A stretch of DNA of 8,187 nt from Mycobacteriaceae bacterium (GCA_019242135.1 JAFAWC010000135.1:1-8187), one strand, 5' to 3'; numbered from the stretch's first letter, positions 1 through 7,058 are shown. Translations and numbers: made by a program. Notes: a model not told the origin generated them from the letters alone.

Positions 1-923
<923 letters not shown>

Positions 924-932
924 CAGCGTAGC

Positions 933-1724
933 GTGGAAGGCATGACGAGCGCAGGAGCCTTCCAACCCAACCCCGAAATGTTCGACAGGATCTACCGTGG
1001 TGAGCCGACCTTCGATGGTGCGCCGCCTCCGACCGGGATCCCGTGGGACGTCGGACAGGCGCAGCCGCCGCTGATGGAACTCGAGGCGCTCGGTGGTATC
1101 TCCGGAGAGGTGCTCGACATCGGGTGCGGCCTGGGTGACAACGCGATCTTCCTTGCCTCCCGCGGATATTCGGTGACCGCCCTGGACGGTTCCGCGGAGG
1201 CGATCGAGCGCGCCAGCCGGCGCGCCGAGGAGGCCGGTGTCCGCGTCACCTTCGGCATCGCCGACGCCACCAATCTCACCGGCTATGACGGACGATTCGA
1301 CACGGTCGTGGACAGCGCGCTGTATCACTGCCTCGACGACGGCGGCCGCCGATCGTATGCCGCAGGCCTGCACCGCGCGACTAAGCCGGGAGCCCGCTGG
1401 CACCTCTTTTGTTTTTCCGATGCCAGCGTCAACGGCTTGCTGGCACCCCGCCCGGTGACCGAGGACAACATCCGCGAGACCTTGACGTCGAGCGGCTGGC
1501 GCATCGACTTCCTCGGCCATACCACATACCTGGCCAATACCAGCTCGTTCGCCGGCGACCGGCACAACCTGCCAGAACAGCTACGCCAGCAAATGCCGCC
1601 CGACCAACTCGAGCGGATGCAGGCCATGGCGAAGCGGTGGGCGGCGATCCTGCCGGTGCTGGACGGCGACCGGGTGCACCTCCCGATCTGGGTTGTGCAC
1701 ACCACCCGGGTTGAGCAGCCCTAA
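933..1724 (+). CDS. Class I SAM-dependent methyltransferase, substrate unknown
   Basis: A 263-residue Rossmann-fold methyltransferase. Motif I VLDIGCGLGDN (60-70) binds S-adenosylmethionine; the acidic residue at the end of strand 2 is Asp85 in TALDGSAEAIERA; motif II is IADATNL (109-115); motif IV-like DTVVDSALYHCL spans 123-134. The N-terminal IPWDVGQAQPPL segment (36-47) is typical of small-molecule methyltransferases of the TehB/thiopurine-like group annotated in mycobacteria. Substrate cannot be inferred. The start is uncertain: GTG at 933 or ATG at 942, three codons later. Neither has a well-spaced ribosome binding site, as the GGAAGG at 935-940 is too close to the ATG. It sits 9 bp after the acetyltransferase and probably shares its transcript, possibly by translational coupling. 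From memory, no methyltransferase follows aac in M. tuberculosis, so this gene may be specific to this lineage. Confidence 0.88.
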   Translation: MEGMTSAGAFQPNPEMFDRIYRGEPTFDGAPPPTGIPWDVGQAQPPLMELEALGGISGEVLDIGCGLGDNAIFLASRGYSVTALDGSAEAIERASRRAEEAGVRVTFGIADATNLTGYDGRFDTVVDSALYHCLDDGGRRSYAAGLHRATKPGARWHLFCFSDASVNGLLAPRPVTEDNIRETLTSSGWRIDFLGHTTYLANTSSFAGDRHNLPEQLRQQMPPDQLERMQAMAKRWAAILPVLDGDRVHLPIWVVHTTRVEQP

Positions 1725-1748
1725 GCGCTTTCGGCTCCCCCGCCAGAC

Positions 1749-1765
1749 GTTCGCCCAGGGCGAAC
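1749..1765. repeat. Perfect inverted repeat GTTCGCCC-A-GGGCGAAC between methyltransferase and hsp20
   Basis: Two 8-base arms are exact reverse complements around a single A. It lies 24 bp after the methyltransferase stop and 7 bp before the presumed -35 element of hsp20. As RNA it could form a 6-bp stem with a 5-base loop, so it might end the upstream operon, but there is no following T-run. As DNA it could be an operator for a dimeric regulator upstream of the stress promoter. The sequence does not decide between these. Confidence 0.5.
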
Positions 1766-1772
1766 CTCCACC

Positions 1773-1800
1773 GGGAACTTAAGCGTACTCGGCTCAGGTT
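1773..1800 (+). promoter_or_regulatory. SigH/SigE-like ECF promoter for hsp20
   Basis: GGGAACT at 1773-1779 is followed after 17 bases by GGTT at 1797-1800. This resembles the mycobacterial SigH/SigE pattern (GGAAC-type -35, cGTT-type -10). Known biology: the related acr2 gene of M. tuberculosis is induced by heat and oxidative or surface stress through these sigma factors. If used, transcription would begin near 1805-1808, leaving a leader of about 50 bases. No start-site data are available. Confidence 0.55.
1778..1798. promoter_or_regulatory. Degenerate HAIR-like element (possible HspR operator)
   Basis: CTTAAGC (1778-1784), seven bases, then GCTCAGG (1792-1798). The HspR HAIR consensus is CTTGAGT-N7-ACTCAAG; each arm here matches 5 of 7 positions with exact N7 spacing. 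It lies within the spacer of the presumed ECF promoter, a good position for a repressor. HspR control of acr2 is established in M. tuberculosis; its operation here is inferred, and the match is imperfect enough to arise by chance. Confidence 0.4.
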
Positions 1801-1850
1801 TTACTCGGTAGCGAGACCGGCAGCGGGCCGGTCAACAGCACCGAGGAGAA
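1799..1850 (+). promoter_or_regulatory. Foldable hsp20 leader that could mask the ribosome binding site
   Basis: Bases 1804-1809 (CTCGGT) are complementary to 1840-1845 (ACCGAG), which overlaps the GAGGAG ribosome binding site at 1843-1848. The pairing can extend outward through the T-run at 1799-1802 to 1847-1850 with one A-G mismatch. Between the arms is a perfect hairpin, ACCGGC (1816-1821) with GCCGGT (1827-1832). An alternative small hairpin, CTCG-GTAG-CGAG (1804-1815), competes for the left arm. The layout resembles heat-shock RNA thermometers, but the proposed promoter would start transcription near 1806, removing much of the left arm. Confidence 0.25.
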
Positions 1851-1855
1851 GCAAA

Positions 1856-2281
1856 ATGAGCAACATCACCGTCTGGGGGCGTCCGGCATGGAATCTCGAC
1901 CGCTGGGTCAACGATTTCTTCGGCCCCGCCACGGCGAGCGACTGGGCGTTCCGTCCGGCTGCTGAGATCGCCAAGGACGGCGACGACGCGGTCGTACGCG
2001 TCGAACTGCCTGGCGTCGATGTGGAAAACGATGTCAACGTCGAGGTCGACAAGGGCACACTGATCATCCACGGCGAGCGCCGCGACCAGCATGAAGAGCA
2101 GAACAACGGCCGCACACTGCGCGAAGTGCGCTATGGATCGTTCCGCCGCTCGTTCGCGCTGCCGTCGCACGTCAGCGGCGACGCCGTCAGCGCCAGCTAT
2201 GACGGCGGCGTCCTCACCGTCAGGGTGGCCGGCGCCTACGCCGGTAGCGAGCCGCAGCGCATCGCCATCGACAGCAAGTAA
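1856..2281 (+). CDS. hsp: Hsp20/alpha-crystallin small heat-shock protein (Acr2-like)
   Basis: A 141-residue small heat-shock protein. The alpha-crystallin domain runs from about residue 33 (FRPAAEIAKDGDD) through VRVELPGVD (47-55), GERRD (73-77), REVRYGSFRRSF (89-100) and the terminal GVLTVRVA (118-125), the family's conserved G-V-L motif. A short aromatic N-terminal arm (WGRPAWNLDRWVNDFFG, 7-23) and a C-terminal tail (PQRIAIDSK) flank it, both typical of regions that drive oligomer assembly. Such proteins bind unfolding proteins without ATP. It looks closest to M. tuberculosis Acr2 (Rv0251c) rather than HspX, but lacks some insertions and is shorter (141 against about 159, from memory). A strong ribosome binding site, GAGGAGA (1843-1849), is 6 bases before the ATG. 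It seems monocistronic: stress-type promoter elements precede it and a strong terminator follows. Confidence 0.95.
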   Translation: MSNITVWGRPAWNLDRWVNDFFGPATASDWAFRPAAEIAKDGDDAVVRVELPGVDVENDVNVEVDKGTLIIHGERRDQHEEQNNGRTLREVRYGSFRRSFALPSHVSGDAVSASYDGGVLTVRVAGAYAGSEPQRIAIDSK

Positions 2282-2302
2282 TCCGGCGCCGAGTCGCCAA
2301 CC

Positions 2303-2346
2303 GCAGGGTCCCCGAAGCGCGCCGCGCTCGGGGACCCTGCTTTGTT
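2303..2346 (+). terminator. Intrinsic terminator after hsp20
   Basis: A perfect 13-bp stem, GCAGGGTCCCCGA (2303-2315) with TCGGGGACCCTGC (2328-2340), encloses a 12-base GC-rich loop that can itself pair GCGC/GCGC, and is followed by TTTGTT. It starts 21 bp after the hsp20 stop and should insulate the stress gene from the respiratory operon downstream. Confidence 0.9.
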
Positions 2347-2369
2347 GAGGTAAACGTGCTGGTCGACGA

Positions 2370-2385
2370 CGTGACGGGCGTCACG
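2370..2385. promoter_or_regulatory. CRP-type operator before the sdh1 operon
   Basis: CGTGACGGGCGTCACG: the half-sites GTGA and TCAC are separated by exactly six bases and flanked by C and G, and arms of 7 bp are perfectly complementary around GG. This fits the cAMP-receptor-protein motif (TGTGA-N6-TCACA, often CGTGA-N6-TCACG in mycobacteria). Its centre is roughly 27 bases before the predicted start and overlaps the presumed -35, a placement expected to repress rather than activate. Binding is inferred from the motif only. Confidence 0.65.
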
Positions 2386-2398
2386 CATCCTCTATGAT
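2371..2398 (+). promoter_or_regulatory. SigA-like promoter of the sdh1 operon
   Basis: TATGAT at 2393-2398 matches 5 of 6 bases of the TATAAT -10 consensus. GTGACG at 2371-2376, 16 bases upstream, matches 4 of 6 of TTGACA and coincides with the left half of the CRP-type palindrome. Predicted transcription start is about 2404-2406, giving a leader near 50 bases. It lies between the hsp20 terminator and the first operon gene, as expected. Confidence 0.55.
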
Positions 2399-2456
2399 CT
2401 GCTCCGCAACAGGTGTCGTACTGTGAGTCTCGACATCGTCAGTCCAGGGAGGACCC

Positions 2457-2765
2457 GTGGCCAGCAGAGCCAGCACAGCTGAACTCGCGGAGTTGCACCA
2501 ACTGATCAACGGGGTCCGGCGGTGCGCGATGTCGATGAAGTCCCGCTACGGTGACAACCCGGCGATGCAGCGAATCATCAACGACGCCGACCGGCTGCTC
2601 AACGACGTCGACCGGCTCGACATCGACGTCGCGGAACTGGACCTGGGTCGGCCATCCCAACAACAGACAGGAGAGAAGATTCCTGTGCCGGATACGCAGT
2701 ACGACACCGATTTTTGGCGTGATGTCGACGACGAGGGCGTCGGCGGCCAGTCCGGTACCCGATGA
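2457..2765 (+). CDS. Small conserved acidic protein, Rv0250c-like, first gene of the sdh1 operon
   Basis: A 102-residue soluble protein of unknown function. Residues 7-65 look helical, with regularly spaced leucine, isoleucine and aspartate (DADRLLNDVDRLDIDVAELDL region, 43-63), suggesting a helical hairpin or coiled coil. A disordered linker follows, then an acidic aromatic tail, IPVPDTQYDTDFWRDVDDEG (75-94), which is the most distinctive part. There is no signal peptide, membrane helix or metal motif. It resembles my recollection of Rv0250c, which occupies the same place before the M. tuberculosis sdh1 genes. GTG start at 2457, with AGGGAGG at 2446-2452 four bases before. Its TGA overlaps the sdhC ATG (ATGA, 2762-2765), so translation is probably coupled. 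A role as assembly factor, chaperone or regulator of complex II is an inference from linkage only. Confidence 0.85.
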   Translation: MASRASTAELAELHQLINGVRRCAMSMKSRYGDNPAMQRIINDADRLLNDVDRLDIDVAELDLGRPSQQQTGEKIPVPDTQYDTDFWRDVDDEGVGGQSGTR

Positions 2766-3592
2766 GCGCGCCGACGACCAAGCGCGAAGCCACCGACGCC
2801 ACAGGAGTCTTTTCCCCCACTCGTGCCGAACTCCCGCAGCGCACGCTGCGGACCGACAAGTGGTGGCTGCCGACGGTGTGGACCGACCTCGGCTTCGCCG
2901 CGTTCGTCATCTATGCGACGGTTCGGGCGTTCCTGGGCACCAACTACTGGGTGGCCGACTACCACTACCTGACACCGTTCTACTCGCCGTGCGTGAGCAC
3001 CGGGTGCATCCCTGAAGCCAGCCATTTCGGACAGTTTCTTCCCGACGTGTGGTGGTTGCCGTATGCGGCGATCACGCTGCCGTTCCTGCTGGCTTTCCGG
3101 CTGACGTGCTACTACTACCGCAAGGCGTACTACCGGTCGGTCTGGCAGTCGCCGCCGGCGTGCGCTGTCGCCGAACCGCATTCGCGATACACCGGCGAGA
3201 CCGCGATACCGCTGATCGTGCAGAATTCGCATCGCTACTTCTTCTACGCGGCGTTCATCATCTCAATCATCAACACCTACGACGCCGTCCAGGCTTTCCA
3301 CTCACCGAAGGGCGGCTTCGGCTTTGGCCTCGGCAACGTGATCATCGTCGTGAACGTGATCTTGCTCTGGGTCTACACGCTGTCTTGCCACTCGTGTCGC
3401 CACGTTACCGGTGGCCGGCTTAAGCACTTTTCCAAACACCCTGTGCGGTATTGGATGTGGACGCAGATCAGCAAGCTGAACAGCCGGCACATGTTGTACG
3501 CGTGGATCACGCTGGGCACGCTGATGCTCACCGACTTCTACATCATGCTGGCGAGCAGCCACACCATTACTGATCCGAGATTCATCGGCTGA
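2762..3592 (+). CDS. sdhC: Succinate dehydrogenase Sdh1 membrane subunit SdhC (type F, Rieske-type)
   Basis: A 276-residue membrane protein with about five predicted helices, near residues 37-57, 95-115, 157-180, 187-208 and 244-264, after a 30-residue hydrophilic N-terminus. It anchors the SdhA-SdhB catalytic module and passes electrons to menaquinone. It does not resemble the classic small SdhC/SdhD haem proteins: a CHSCRH motif (Cys209, His210, Cys212, His214) follows the fourth helix, and a CVSTGC motif (Cys77, Cys82) with His88 lies in the loop after helix 1. In M. smegmatis Sdh1 a published cryo-EM structure shows a transmembrane Rieske-type [2Fe-2S] cluster in this subunit with two essential His ligands; the Cys/His pairs here are the likely ligands, though my assignment is from pattern. 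Its ATG overlaps the preceding stop codon (ATGA). Close in length to Rv0249c. Confidence 0.93.
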   Translation: MSAPTTKREATDATGVFSPTRAELPQRTLRTDKWWLPTVWTDLGFAAFVIYATVRAFLGTNYWVADYHYLTPFYSPCVSTGCIPEASHFGQFLPDVWWLPYAAITLPFLLAFRLTCYYYRKAYYRSVWQSPPACAVAEPHSRYTGETAIPLIVQNSHRYFFYAAFIISIINTYDAVQAFHSPKGGFGFGLGNVIIVVNVILLWVYTLSCHSCRHVTGGRLKHFSKHPVRYWMWTQISKLNSRHMLYAWITLGTLMLTDFYIMLASSHTITDPRFIG

Positions 3593-3630
3593 CTAGCTTT
3601 TGCATTTAGGGAATCACAAGCGGGGTTTGT

Positions 3631-5604
3631 ATGACTGATTCTGGGGCCCTCCGGCCTGGCACCTCATCGCAGGTCGAACGCCATCCTTACGACGTCGTCG
3701 TCATCGGCGCGGGCGGCTCGGGGTTGCGCGCGGTGATCGAGGCGCGCGAGCGCGGCCTCAGGGTTGCGGTGGTGTGCAAGTCACTGTTCGGCAAGGCGCA
3801 CACGGTCATGGCCGAGGGTGGGTGCGCGGCGGCGATGGGCAACGCCAACCCGAAGGACAACTGGCAGGTGCACTTCCGCGACACGATGCGCGGCGGGAAA
3901 TTTCTCAATAACTGGCGGATGGCGGAGTTGCACGCCCGCGAGGCGCCCGACCGCGTGTGGGAGCTGGAGACCTACGGCGCGCTCTTCGACCGGACCAAGG
4001 ACGGCCGAATCAGCCAGCGCAACTTCGGCGGTCACACCTACGCCCGGCTCGCGCACGTCGGCGACCGTACCGGGTTGGAGATCATCCGCACCATGCAGCA
4101 GAAGATCGTTTCGCTGCAGCAGGAGGATTACGCCGAACTCGGTGATTACGAGGCCCGTATCAAAGTCTTCGCCGAGTGCACGGTCACCGACCTGATCCTC
4201 GACAATTCGGGGACGGGTGCCCCAGAGGAGCATGGTCGAATTGCGGGCGCGTTCGCGTACTGGCGGGAAAGCGGCCGCTTCATCGTGTTCGAGGCCCCGG
4301 CGATCGTGATGGCCACCGGCGGAATCGGCAAGTCCTACAAGGTCACATCGAACTCGTGGGAGTACACCGGTGACGGGCACGCGCTGGCGCTGCGGGCCGG
4401 GGCGAGCCTGATCAACATGGAGTTCGTCCAGTTCCACCCCACCGGGATGGTCTGGCCGCCGAGCGTCAAGGGCATCCTGGTCACCGAGGGCGTGCGCGGC
4501 GACGGCGGTGTACTGAAAAACGCCGAGGGCAAGCGCTTCATGTTCGACTACATCCCTTCGGTGTTCAAGGGCCAGTACGCCGAGAACGAAGAAGAGGCCG
4601 ACCAGTGGCTCAAGGACAACGATTCCGCGCGCCGCACCCCCGACCTGCTGCCGCGCGACGAGGTGGCCCGCGCGATCAACACCGAGGTCAAGTCGGGCCG
4701 CAACTCCCCGCACGGCGGCGTGTTCCTCGATATCGCATCGAGGTTGCCCGCTGAGGAGATCAAACGTCGCCTGCCGTCGATGTACCACCAGTTCATGGAG
4801 CTGGCGGAGGTCGACATCACCAAGGAAGCCATGGAAGTCGGGCCGACCTGCCACTACGTGATGGGCGGTATCGAGGTGGATCCCGATACCGGTGCTGCCA
4901 CGGTCGGCGGGCTGTTCGCGGCCGGCGAGTGTTCGGGCGGCATGCACGGCTCTAACCGGCTGGGCGGCAACTCGTTATCCGACCTGCTCGTGTTCGGCCG
5001 GCGTGCGGGACTGGGCGCGGCCGACTACGTCCGCGGGCTGCGGGACCGGCCTGCACTGTCTGAGACAGCCATAGACCGTGCCGCCAAGCTGGCGCTGGCG
5101 CCGTTCGAGGGGCCGTCCAACGGGGCGACACCGGAGAACCCGTACACACTGCAGCTTGACCTGCAGGACACGATGAACGAGCTGGTCGGCATCATCCGCA
5201 AGTCCGAGGAGATCGAGGAGGCGCTGTCCAAGCTTGATCAGTTGCGTGAGCGGTTCAAGAACCTTCAGGTAGAGGGGCATCGGCAGTTCAATCCCGGCTG
5301 GCACCTCGCGATCGACCTGCGCAACATGCTGCTGGTCAGCGAATGCGTCGCGAAGGCTGCGCTCACCCGAACCGAGAGCCGCGGCGGCCACACCCGAGAC
5401 GATCACCCGTCGATGGAGCCGGAATGGCGCAGGTCACTTTTGGTGTGCCGCGCCGACGGCGACGCGGTGGTTCCCGACGTCACCGTGACGCGGGAACCTC
5501 AGGTGGCGATGCGCCCAGATCTGTTGGAACTCTTCGAAATAGACGAACTCGAAAAGTACTTCACCGACGAGGAGCTGGCCGATCACCCGGGACGGAGAGC
5601 GTAA
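3631..5604 (+). CDS. sdhA: Succinate dehydrogenase Sdh1 flavoprotein subunit SdhA
   Basis: A 657-residue flavoprotein that oxidises succinate to fumarate in the citric acid cycle and feeds electrons to SdhB on the cytoplasmic face. The FAD Rossmann motif VVIGAGGSGLRA is at 23-34. His57 in KAHTVMAEGG is the expected covalent flavin attachment site. Active-site residues visible by motif: His269 in QFHPTG, Arg289 in GVRGDGG (the proton-shuttle arginine of the family), His408 in GPTCHYVMGG and Arg443 in HGSNRLGGNSL, with Glu433 in the FAD-binding GEC. The C-terminal helical domain contains FNPGWHLAIDLRNML and TESRGGHTRDD. ATG at 3631 has a weak GGGG (3622-3625) site, and no alternative start precedes the Rossmann motif. 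The N-terminus and a stretch near 188-202 seem slightly longer than in Rv0248c, from memory. It starts 38 bp after sdhC; its TAA overlaps the sdhB ATG. Confidence 0.97.
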   Translation: MTDSGALRPGTSSQVERHPYDVVVIGAGGSGLRAVIEARERGLRVAVVCKSLFGKAHTVMAEGGCAAAMGNANPKDNWQVHFRDTMRGGKFLNNWRMAELHAREAPDRVWELETYGALFDRTKDGRISQRNFGGHTYARLAHVGDRTGLEIIRTMQQKIVSLQQEDYAELGDYEARIKVFAECTVTDLILDNSGTGAPEEHGRIAGAFAYWRESGRFIVFEAPAIVMATGGIGKSYKVTSNSWEYTGDGHALALRAGASLINMEFVQFHPTGMVWPPSVKGILVTEGVRGDGGVLKNAEGKRFMFDYIPSVFKGQYAENEEEADQWLKDNDSARRTPDLLPRDEVARAINTEVKSGRNSPHGGVFLDIASRLPAEEIKRRLPSMYHQFMELAEVDITKEAMEVGPTCHYVMGGIEVDPDTGAATVGGLFAAGECSGGMHGSNRLGGNSLSDLLVFGRRAGLGAADYVRGLRDRPALSETAIDRAAKLALAPFEGPSNGATPENPYTLQLDLQDTMNELVGIIRKSEEIEEALSKLDQLRERFKNLQVEGHRQFNPGWHLAIDLRNMLLVSECVAKAALTRTESRGGHTRDDHPSMEPEWRRSLLVCRADGDAVVPDVTVTREPQVAMRPDLLELFEIDELEKYFTDEELADHPGRRA

Positions 5605-6353
5605 TGGCGTACCAGGCGAGCGTGCGGGTCTGGCGGGGCGACGAGTCCAGCGGCGCGCTGCAGGATTTCACGGTCGAGGTTAACGAGGGCGAGGTGGTGC
5701 TCGACATCATCCACCGGCTACAGCAGACCGAGGTGCCCGACCTCGCCGTGCGGTGGAACTGCAAGGCGGGCAAGTGCGGCTCGTGTTCGGCGGAGATCAA
5801 TGGCCGCCCGAAGCTGATGTGCATGACCCGGATGTCGACGTTCGCCGAGGACGAGGTCATCACCGTCACACCGCTGCGCGCGTTCCCGGTGATCCGCGAC
5901 CTGGTCACTGATGTCTCCTTTAACTACGAGAAGGCCAGGGAGATACCGTCTTTCGCACCGCCCAAGGAGTTGCAACCCGGTGAGTACCGGATGCAGCAGG
6001 TTGACGTCAACCGCAGCCAGGAGTTCCGCAAGTGCATCGAGTGCTTCTTGTGCCAGAACACTTGCCACGTGGTTCGCGACCACGAGGAGAACAAGAAAGC
6101 GTTCGCCGGCCCTCGGTACCTCATGCGTATAGCCGAGTTGGAGATGCACCCACTGGACACCCTCGACCGGCGCAATTCGGCCCAGGAGGAACACGGTCTG
6201 GGGTTCTGCAACATCACCAAGTGCTGCACCGAGGTCTGCCCGGAGCAGATCAAGATTACCGATAACGCGCTTATCCCGATGAAGGAGCGCGTGGTCGATC
6301 GCAAATACGACCCGGTGGTGTGGCTGGGCAGCAAGCTGTTCCGCCGCAAATAG
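5604..6353 (+). CDS. sdhB: Succinate dehydrogenase Sdh1 iron-sulfur subunit SdhB
   Basis: A 249-residue protein that carries electrons from the SdhA flavin to the membrane cluster of SdhC. All cluster ligands are visible. [2Fe-2S]: Cys53, Cys58, Cys61 and Cys73 (NCKAGKCGSCS...MC). [4Fe-4S]: Cys144, Cys147, Cys150 with Cys212. [3Fe-4S]: Cys154, Cys202 and Cys208, by alignment to E. coli SdhB spacing. Cys207 is an additional cysteine beside Cys208. The frame stays open upstream to 5343, but the ATG at 5604 is chosen: it has GGAGAG at 5594-5599 four bases before, overlaps the sdhA stop (TAATG) by one base, gives the family length (Rv0247c about 248) and starts just before the ferredoxin-like beta fold. 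The upstream extension lies wholly inside sdhA and looks nothing like SdhB. Confidence 0.97.
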   Translation: MAYQASVRVWRGDESSGALQDFTVEVNEGEVVLDIIHRLQQTEVPDLAVRWNCKAGKCGSCSAEINGRPKLMCMTRMSTFAEDEVITVTPLRAFPVIRDLVTDVSFNYEKAREIPSFAPPKELQPGEYRMQQVDVNRSQEFRKCIECFLCQNTCHVVRDHEENKKAFAGPRYLMRIAELEMHPLDTLDRRNSAQEEHGLGFCNITKCCTEVCPEQIKITDNALIPMKERVVDRKYDPVVWLGSKLFRRK

Positions 6354-6370
6354 CACTCTCACCACAGCTC

Positions 6371-6395
6371 ACCGACCCCTGAGATTGGGATCGGT
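6371..6395 (+). terminator. Weak hairpin after sdhB, possible end of operon
   Basis: ACCGA-CCC (6371-6378) can pair with GGG-A-TCGGT (6387-6395), leaving one bulged A. It begins 17 bp after the sdhB stop, but the stem is short and no T-run follows, so it is only a candidate. Nothing stronger is seen before the lipoprotein gene, and some read-through is possible. Confidence 0.25.
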
Positions 6396-6445
6396 AGCGG
6401 CTCGTGAGGTCTGTACTTCCCATGACGGAGCCGACGCGGCACCGC

Positions 6446-6469
6446 ATGAGTGAAGGGAAACGACAGTGA
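6446..6469 (+). other. Seven-codon leader reading frame overlapping the lipoprotein start
   Basis: ATG at 6446 opens a frame encoding MSEGKRQ and ends in TGA at 6467-6469, which overlaps the GTG start (6466-6468) of the lipoprotein gene. The lipoprotein ribosome binding site lies inside it. It may be chance: no clear ribosome binding site precedes the ATG. Confidence 0.15.
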
Positions 6470-6924
6470 GACGACTATTCGCCGCAGCGATCGGGTCGGC
6501 GGGCCTCGCGGCGCTGCTGATGGGTTGCTCCAGCAGCAGTGGCAGCACGGCACAGGTCTCCGCCGGCTCGGGCACCGAGGTCCAGGTCGACGGCAAGCCC
6601 CTGCAGGGCCTCGATACGAACACCGTGACCTGCGTCAGGCAAGCCGGCCAGATCAAAATCGCCAGCGGGGCGGTGAGCGGCCAGCAAGGACTGGCGGTCG
6701 TGATGAGCGACGCCAACCCGCCCCAGGTCCAGTCACTGGCCATGCTTGTCGATGGCAACATGCTCGGGGTGAGCAACACCGGGGGACCGAGTGCCGGCTC
6801 CGCCGACGTCAAGGTCAACGGCGACACCTACACGATCACCGGCCAAGCCGCGGGCGCCGACATCAAGAACCCGATGGCAGGCATCGTCAGCAAGCCGTTC
6901 AGCATCAAGGTGAACTGCCACTGA
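6466..6924 (+). CDS. LpqH-family (19 kDa antigen-like) lipoprotein
   Basis: A 152-residue lipoprotein. The signal peptide has RR at 2-3, a hydrophobic stretch and a lipobox LMGC, so Cys21 should be lipidated and the mature protein anchored in the envelope. A short Ser/Gly linker leads to the LpqH-like domain: EVQVDGK (38-44), Cys56 in NTVTC, SDANPPQVQSL (81-91), a GDTYTITGQAAG strand (119-130), NPM (135-137), and a terminal PFSIKVNC with Cys151. Cys56 and Cys151 probably form the family disulfide. LpqH proteins are abundant surface lipoproteins and TLR2 ligands; their physiological job is unsettled. The linker is short and poor in Thr compared with the glycosylated linker recalled for LpqH itself, so this is likely a paralogue. 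GTG start at 6466 with GAAGGGA at 6452-6458, seven bases before. No clear promoter seen in the 112-bp gap after sdhB. Confidence 0.88.
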   Translation: MRRLFAAAIGSAGLAALLMGCSSSSGSTAQVSAGSGTEVQVDGKPLQGLDTNTVTCVRQAGQIKIASGAVSGQQGLAVVMSDANPPQVQSLAMLVDGNMLGVSNTGGPSAGSADVKVNGDTYTITGQAAGADIKNPMAGIVSKPFSIKVNCH

Positions 6925-6929
6925 CGGAC

Positions 6930-6977
6930 AGCCCAAAGCGGCGGACGTGGGATAACGTCCGCCGCTTTGGGCTTCTT
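6930..6977 (+). terminator. Strong intrinsic terminator after the lipoprotein gene
   Basis: An 18-bp perfect stem (6930-6947 with 6956-6973) around an 8-base loop TGGGATAA, followed by TCTT. It begins five bases after the stop codon. The minus-strand side lacks a T-run, so it probably serves mainly the + gene, though such a stem could also slow polymerase coming from the convergent SHOCT gene. Confidence 0.92.
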
Positions 6978-7058
6978 CGGACCCTGTGCCCGCACAAATT
7001 GAGTCAGCAATGATCAGGCGCGCTGATCCGCTGGCGTTGGCTTAGAGTCCCGGACGGT

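Noticed and set aside
2546..3232. 228-codon minus-strand frame across the Rv0250c-like gene and sdhC
   Set aside because: Arg-rich shadow overlapping two genes whose motifs are convincing on the plus strand.
3781..4947. 388-codon open frame on the minus strand
   Set aside because: It is antisense to the clearly real sdhA; long antisense frames arise from third-position GC bias. The translation is rich in Arg, His, Val and Gly with no domain.
5343..5603. N-terminal extension of the sdhB frame by 87 codons
   Set aside because: It lies wholly within sdhA in another frame, has no SdhB-like sequence, and the ATG at 5604 has a good ribosome binding site and gives the family length.
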